Assembly: GCA_017404985.1 (NCBI GenBank)
Contig: JAFRBK010000026.1
Location: 28,944-92,943 of the forward strand
DNA length: 64,000 bases
From: Clostridia bacterium
Lineage (GTDB): Bacteria; Bacillota; Clostridia; Christensenellales; Aristaeellaceae
Direction of reading: 5' to 3'
Shown: positions 61,515 through 64,000 of the stretch, one piece after another
Layout of the letters: each line of letters begins with the position of its first letter
How positions within the stretch are numbered: position 1 is the first letter of the stretch
The notes under the pieces: generated by a model
Databases searched by the model: none
What the model was told of the DNA's origin: nothing
What the model saw: the letters and a program-made list of their open reading frames with translations, nothing else
Made by a program: the position numbers and the translations under genes

Positions 61515-63011
61515 ATGGCAGACATGGAAGTCCGGAATACCAATGAGCTGCTCCAGATTCGCCGGGATAAGCTGGCGGAGCTGCAGGCGGCAGGCAAGGA
61601 TCCCTTTGTCATCACGAAGTATGATGTCACGCATCACAGCAGCGATATCAAGGATAACTTTGACGGGCTGGAGGGTAAGGAAGTCTCCGTAGCCGGCCGG
61701 ATGATGTCCAAACGCGTGATGGGGAAGGCTTCCTTCTGCCATGTGCAGGACCTCAAGGGCATGATCCAGTGCTATGTCGCCCGGGATGCCATCGGCGAGG
61801 AAGCCTATAAGGACTTCAAGAAGATGGATATCGGGGATATTATCGGCGTGAAAGGAACTGTTTTCAGAACGAAGACGGGGGAAACTTCCGTTCATGCTTC
61901 TGAACTTGTGCTCCTGAGCAAGAGCCTGCAGATCCTGCCGGAAAAGTTCCACGGGCTGACCAATACCGACCTGCGCTACCGCCAGCGTTATGTGGACCTG
62001 ATCATGAATCCCGAGGTGAAGGATACCTTCATCAAGCGCTCCAGGATCATCAGCACGATCCGGCGCTATCTGGATTCTCAGGGCTTCATCGAAGTGGAAA
62101 CGCCGATGCTGGTCTCCAATGCCGGCGGCGCTGCGGCCCGGCCCTTTGAAACCCATTTCAACGCCCTGGATGAAAACTTCAAGCTGCGCATCTCCCTGGA
62201 GCTGTATCTGAAGCGCCTGATTGTCGGCGGCCTGGAGCGCGTGTATGAAATCGGCCGGGTCTTCCGGAACGAGGGCCTGGATACGCGCCATAACCCGGAG
62301 TTCACCCTGATGGAGCTGTATCAGGCGTATACCGACTATCATGGCATGATGGACCTGACGGAGAACCTGTACCGCACGGTGGCGCAGGAAGTGCTCGGAA
62401 CCACCAAAATCGTATATAACGGCATTGAGATGGATCTCGGCAAGCCCTTTGCCCGGATGACGATGGTGGAAGCGGTGAAGCAGTATGCCGGCGTGGATTT
62501 TGACCAGATCCACAGCCTGGAGGAAGCGCGTGCCGCCGCGAAGGAGCACCATGTGGAATATGAAGAGCGCCATAAGAAGGGCGATATCCTGAATCTGTTC
62601 TTTGAGGAATTCTGCGAGGAGCACATGATTCAGCCGACCTTTATTATGGATCATCCGACGGATATTTCTCCGCTGACCAAGATGAAACCCAGCAACCCCG
62701 AATATGTGGAGCGTTTCGAGTTCTTCATGAATGGCTGGGAAATGGCCAACGCCTATTCCGAGCTGAACGACCCGATCGACCAGCGGCATCGTTTTGCCCT
62801 CCAGGAGGAGCAGTTTGCCGCCGGCGACGAGGAAGCCAACCACACGGATGAGGATTTCCTGAACGCGCTGGAAATCGGTATGCCCCCGACGGGCGGCATC
62901 GGCTTCGGCATTGACCGGATGTGTATGCTCCTGACCGATTCCGCGGCCATCCGTGATGTGCTCCTGTTCCCGACGATGAAATCGTTGGCGGTTGGAGACG
63001 CTGAAAAATAA
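61515..63011 (+). CDS. lysS: Lysyl-tRNA synthetase, class II
   Basis: 498 residues. OB-fold anticodon domain (about 60-165), class II catalytic core with motif 1 in the D-L-I-M-N segment, motif 2 E-I-G-R-V-F-R-N-E-G-L-D-T-R-H (about 242-256), and motif 3 G-I-G-F-G-I-D-R-M (about 458-466). It charges tRNA-Lys. AAAGGAG upstream. It marks the right border of the GC-rich core region. Confidence 0.97.
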   Translation: MADMEVRNTNELLQIRRDKLAELQAAGKDPFVITKYDVTHHSSDIKDNFDGLEGKEVSVAGRMMSKRVMGKASFCHVQDLKGMIQCYVARDAIGEEAYKDFKKMDIGDIIGVKGTVFRTKTGETSVHASELVLLSKSLQILPEKFHGLTNTDLRYRQRYVDLIMNPEVKDTFIKRSRIISTIRRYLDSQGFIEVETPMLVSNAGGAAARPFETHFNALDENFKLRISLELYLKRLIVGGLERVYEIGRVFRNEGLDTRHNPEFTLMELYQAYTDYHGMMDLTENLYRTVAQEVLGTTKIVYNGIEMDLGKPFARMTMVEAVKQYAGVDFDQIHSLEEARAAAKEHHVEYEERHKKGDILNLFFEEFCEEHMIQPTFIMDHPTDISPLTKMKPSNPEYVERFEFFMNGWEMANAYSELNDPIDQRHRFALQEEQFAAGDEEANHTDEDFLNALEIGMPPTGGIGFGIDRMCMLLTDSAAIRDVLLFPTMKSLAVGDAEK

Positions 63012-63056
63012 AGATTTTTAGTTTTTCTCCATTTGTGCTTTGTTCAGATTATTCGG

Positions 63057-63263
63057 CTATTTTTCTTCTTCGACGTTTTGTGGGGTGTCAGGAGTATCCT
63101 TCTCAGGATTTATGCCGCCGACTTTCTGGCCGCAGCCGGGACAGATGAAACCGAGCAGCGCCTTTTGAAGGTCTACTTTGGTGACTGTGCCGCAATTCGG
63201 ACATTTTATGGGAATATCTTTCGGTATCGGAACGGGGGTTGGGCCTGGCTCTCTGGGTGACAT
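63057..63263 (-). CDS. Small zinc-ribbon protein, Pro-rich N-terminus
   Basis: 68 residues. Pro-rich start (P-T-P-V-P-I-P), then C-P-N-C and C-P-G-C pairs forming one zinc ribbon, then an acidic tail (D-T-P-D-T-P-Q-N-V-E-E-E-K). GGAGG precedes the ATG. A decayed second copy follows immediately upstream on the same strand. Function unknown. Confidence 0.65.
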   Translation of the reverse strand: MSPREPGPTPVPIPKDIPIKCPNCGTVTKVDLQKALLGFICPGCGQKVGGINPEKDTPDTPQNVEEEK

Positions 63264-63282
63264 GCTAATCTTCCTCCTTCTG

Positions 63283-63372
63283 TGCTTTTATTCAGGGGAT
63301 TCGGTCATTTTTCCTCTTCGATGATTGGTAAGGTGTCAGGGTCGGGCTGGGTTCTTTGTGTGGCATGCTGAT
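63283..63372 (-). pseudogene. Decayed duplicate of the zinc-ribbon gene
   Basis: The minus strand repeats the ribosome site and first dozen codons (M-P-H-K-E-P-S-P-T-L-T-P against M-S-P-R-E-P-G-P-T-P-V-P) and then jumps to a copy of the last 14 or so codons plus the 3' flank (A-T-C-G-A-A-G-A-G-G-A-A-A-A-A and C-C-G-A-A-T), out of frame. The zinc-ribbon core is missing. It reads as a tandem duplicate with an internal deletion of roughly 130 bp. Confidence 0.6.
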
Positions 63373-63412
63373 CTTCCTCCTTATGGAGCTGCGTTCTGAT
63401 ATGCTTCCTGTT

Positions 63413-63718
63413 TCAGTACTGATGAACGCTGTTCCAGCTGATCTTTCCGCAATTTCTGCAGTAAGGATCATTACCGTTCTTTTTCTCGAAGATATAAACC
63501 TGTCCGTTGCAATTGTTGCAGCCGGCGCCAAGCAGCGTATGATTCCAGACCGAACTGCTGGTGGAATCTTTTTCTTCCTTTGTCTTCCAGCATCTTTTAC
63601 ACTTGTACATTGTGACTTTAGTCATGTTTTCCGGGCTGCCTTCATACCATTCTCTTTCATACTCAAACTGATGGCCTTCTTTCTCGCAGGCGATTGCTCC
63701 GACGGAAAATTCGCTCAT
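63413..63718 (-). CDS. Zinc-ribbon protein with three Cys pairs
   Basis: About 101 residues from ATG 63718; a TTG at 63736 is possible. Cys pairs: C-K-R-C, C-N-N-C and C-R-N-C, plus His residues near the N-terminus, suggesting one or two zinc sites. The frame stays open to 63823, just after a TGA, and its translation (K-F-I-T-L-G-N-K-T-Y and beyond) looks protein-like but has no standard start codon, so the true start is uncertain. Base composition is lower in GC than the core genes. Confidence 0.5.
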   Translation of the reverse strand: MSEFSVGAIACEKEGHQFEYEREWYEGSPENMTKVTMYKCKRCWKTKEEKDSTSSSVWNHTLLGAGCNNCNGQVYIFEKKNGNDPYCRNCGKISWNSVHQY

Positions 63719-63893
63719 AGGTTGATCTTCTCTCAAAGTATTGTTTTGCTGCTGAATATATTCGGCTTCCGGAAAATGTTTTCCTGCATTGTATGTTTTA
63801 TTGCCTAATGTTATGAATTTGGATCACATTTTGCGGTGAATGATCATTGTTAAATGCTTTAACCTGAATTATTCACGGATATTCGCCACCACG

Positions 63894-63955
63894 AAAAAAG
63901 CCTGCTGAAGTGCTGACATTTCAGTTCGAGGCACTGAAGTCAGCAAAAGCAGACT
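63894..63955 (-). terminator. Terminator of a leftward gene outside the window
   Basis: AGTCTGC pairs with GCAGGCT, TGCTGA with TCAGCA and TTCAGT with ACTGAA in one long stem, followed on the minus strand by six T. The gene it ends lies to the right of the window. No gene was found at 63827-64000. Confidence 0.7.
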
Positions 63956-64000
63956 GAACAAAGTGAAATCTGAAGCCCCAAAAGGGCAGATAACCCCCAA

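Noticed and set aside
63283-63531. 79-residue minus-strand frame as a gene
   Set aside because: Its first two thirds are out of frame inside the zinc-ribbon gene at 63413-63718; only the last 24 codons match the duplicated zinc-ribbon start and end.

Overview
The window looks like the chromosome of an anaerobic, fairly GC-rich Bacillota (Clostridia-type) bacterium, probably a gut or rumen fibre degrader. The reasons are near-consensus sigma-A promoters and AGGAGG-type ribosome sites, a class II lysS next to greA, an FprA A-type flavoprotein for oxygen/NO detoxification, arabinose-releasing GH51 and GH127 enzymes, many small secreted proteins with Ala-Xaa-Ala signal peptides, and a sortase-type PTTGD anchor. 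The assignment to a lineage is inference; there is no rRNA or marker comparison in the window.

Layout. 1-2000: end of a phosphodiester glycosidase gene, a polytopic membrane protein, and a tRNA-Gln/tRNA-Glu operon. 2050-4451: polar amino-acid ABC importer (binding protein, permease, ATPase) with an attenuator-like hairpin after the binding-protein gene. 4651-12213: an HD-GYP protein, purC, a ParB/HAD fusion gene broken by a stop codon, secreted proteins, and an HD-GYP+GGDEF protein. 12425-18132: a clostripain-family peptidase, secreted lipoproteins, YbaK and a surface-anchored protein. 18524-22000: GH51 arabinofuranosidase, a TSUP exporter, a GNAT and a zinc ribbon. 22183-27575: two EAL proteins with degenerate GGDEF domains. 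27685-43318: secreted proteins, MATE exporter, GH127, SIMPL, YdcF-like, prohibitin-like, NahK-like kinase plus MFS, SH3b protein, hydroxyacid dehydrogenase, FprA and a CPA2 antiporter. 43448-53842: an arginine/carbamoyl-phosphate cluster on the minus strand, argG-argC-GNAT-argJ-argB-argD-carA-carB. 54108-63011: ABC exporter, rnz-uvrB-small ORF-membrane protein-phosphoesterase-small ORF, greA and lysS. 63020-64000: an AT-richer accessory end with zinc-ribbon genes, one of them a decayed duplicate.

The most unusual signal is a set of three short, unlinked genes (9568-9828 minus, 12425-12676 minus, 32623-32919 plus). Each encodes a bacteriocin-style double-glycine leader followed not by a bacteriocin but by a cell-wall-binding fold (LysM, LysM, SH3b). 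All three carry Asp-Lys-Ala 9-13 residues after the GG. All three are preceded, 68-75 nt before the start codon, by the same bipartite DNA motif CTGCCA-N14-GCGTATCAA with identical internal spacing, resembling an alternative-sigma (ECF-like) promoter. This suggests a regulon of wall-binding polypeptides exported by a C39-peptidase ABC transporter that is not in this window. Two of the three flank the HD-GYP+GGDEF gene and follow a secreted clostripain-like protease, so a link with c-di-GMP and surface proteolysis is possible but unproven.
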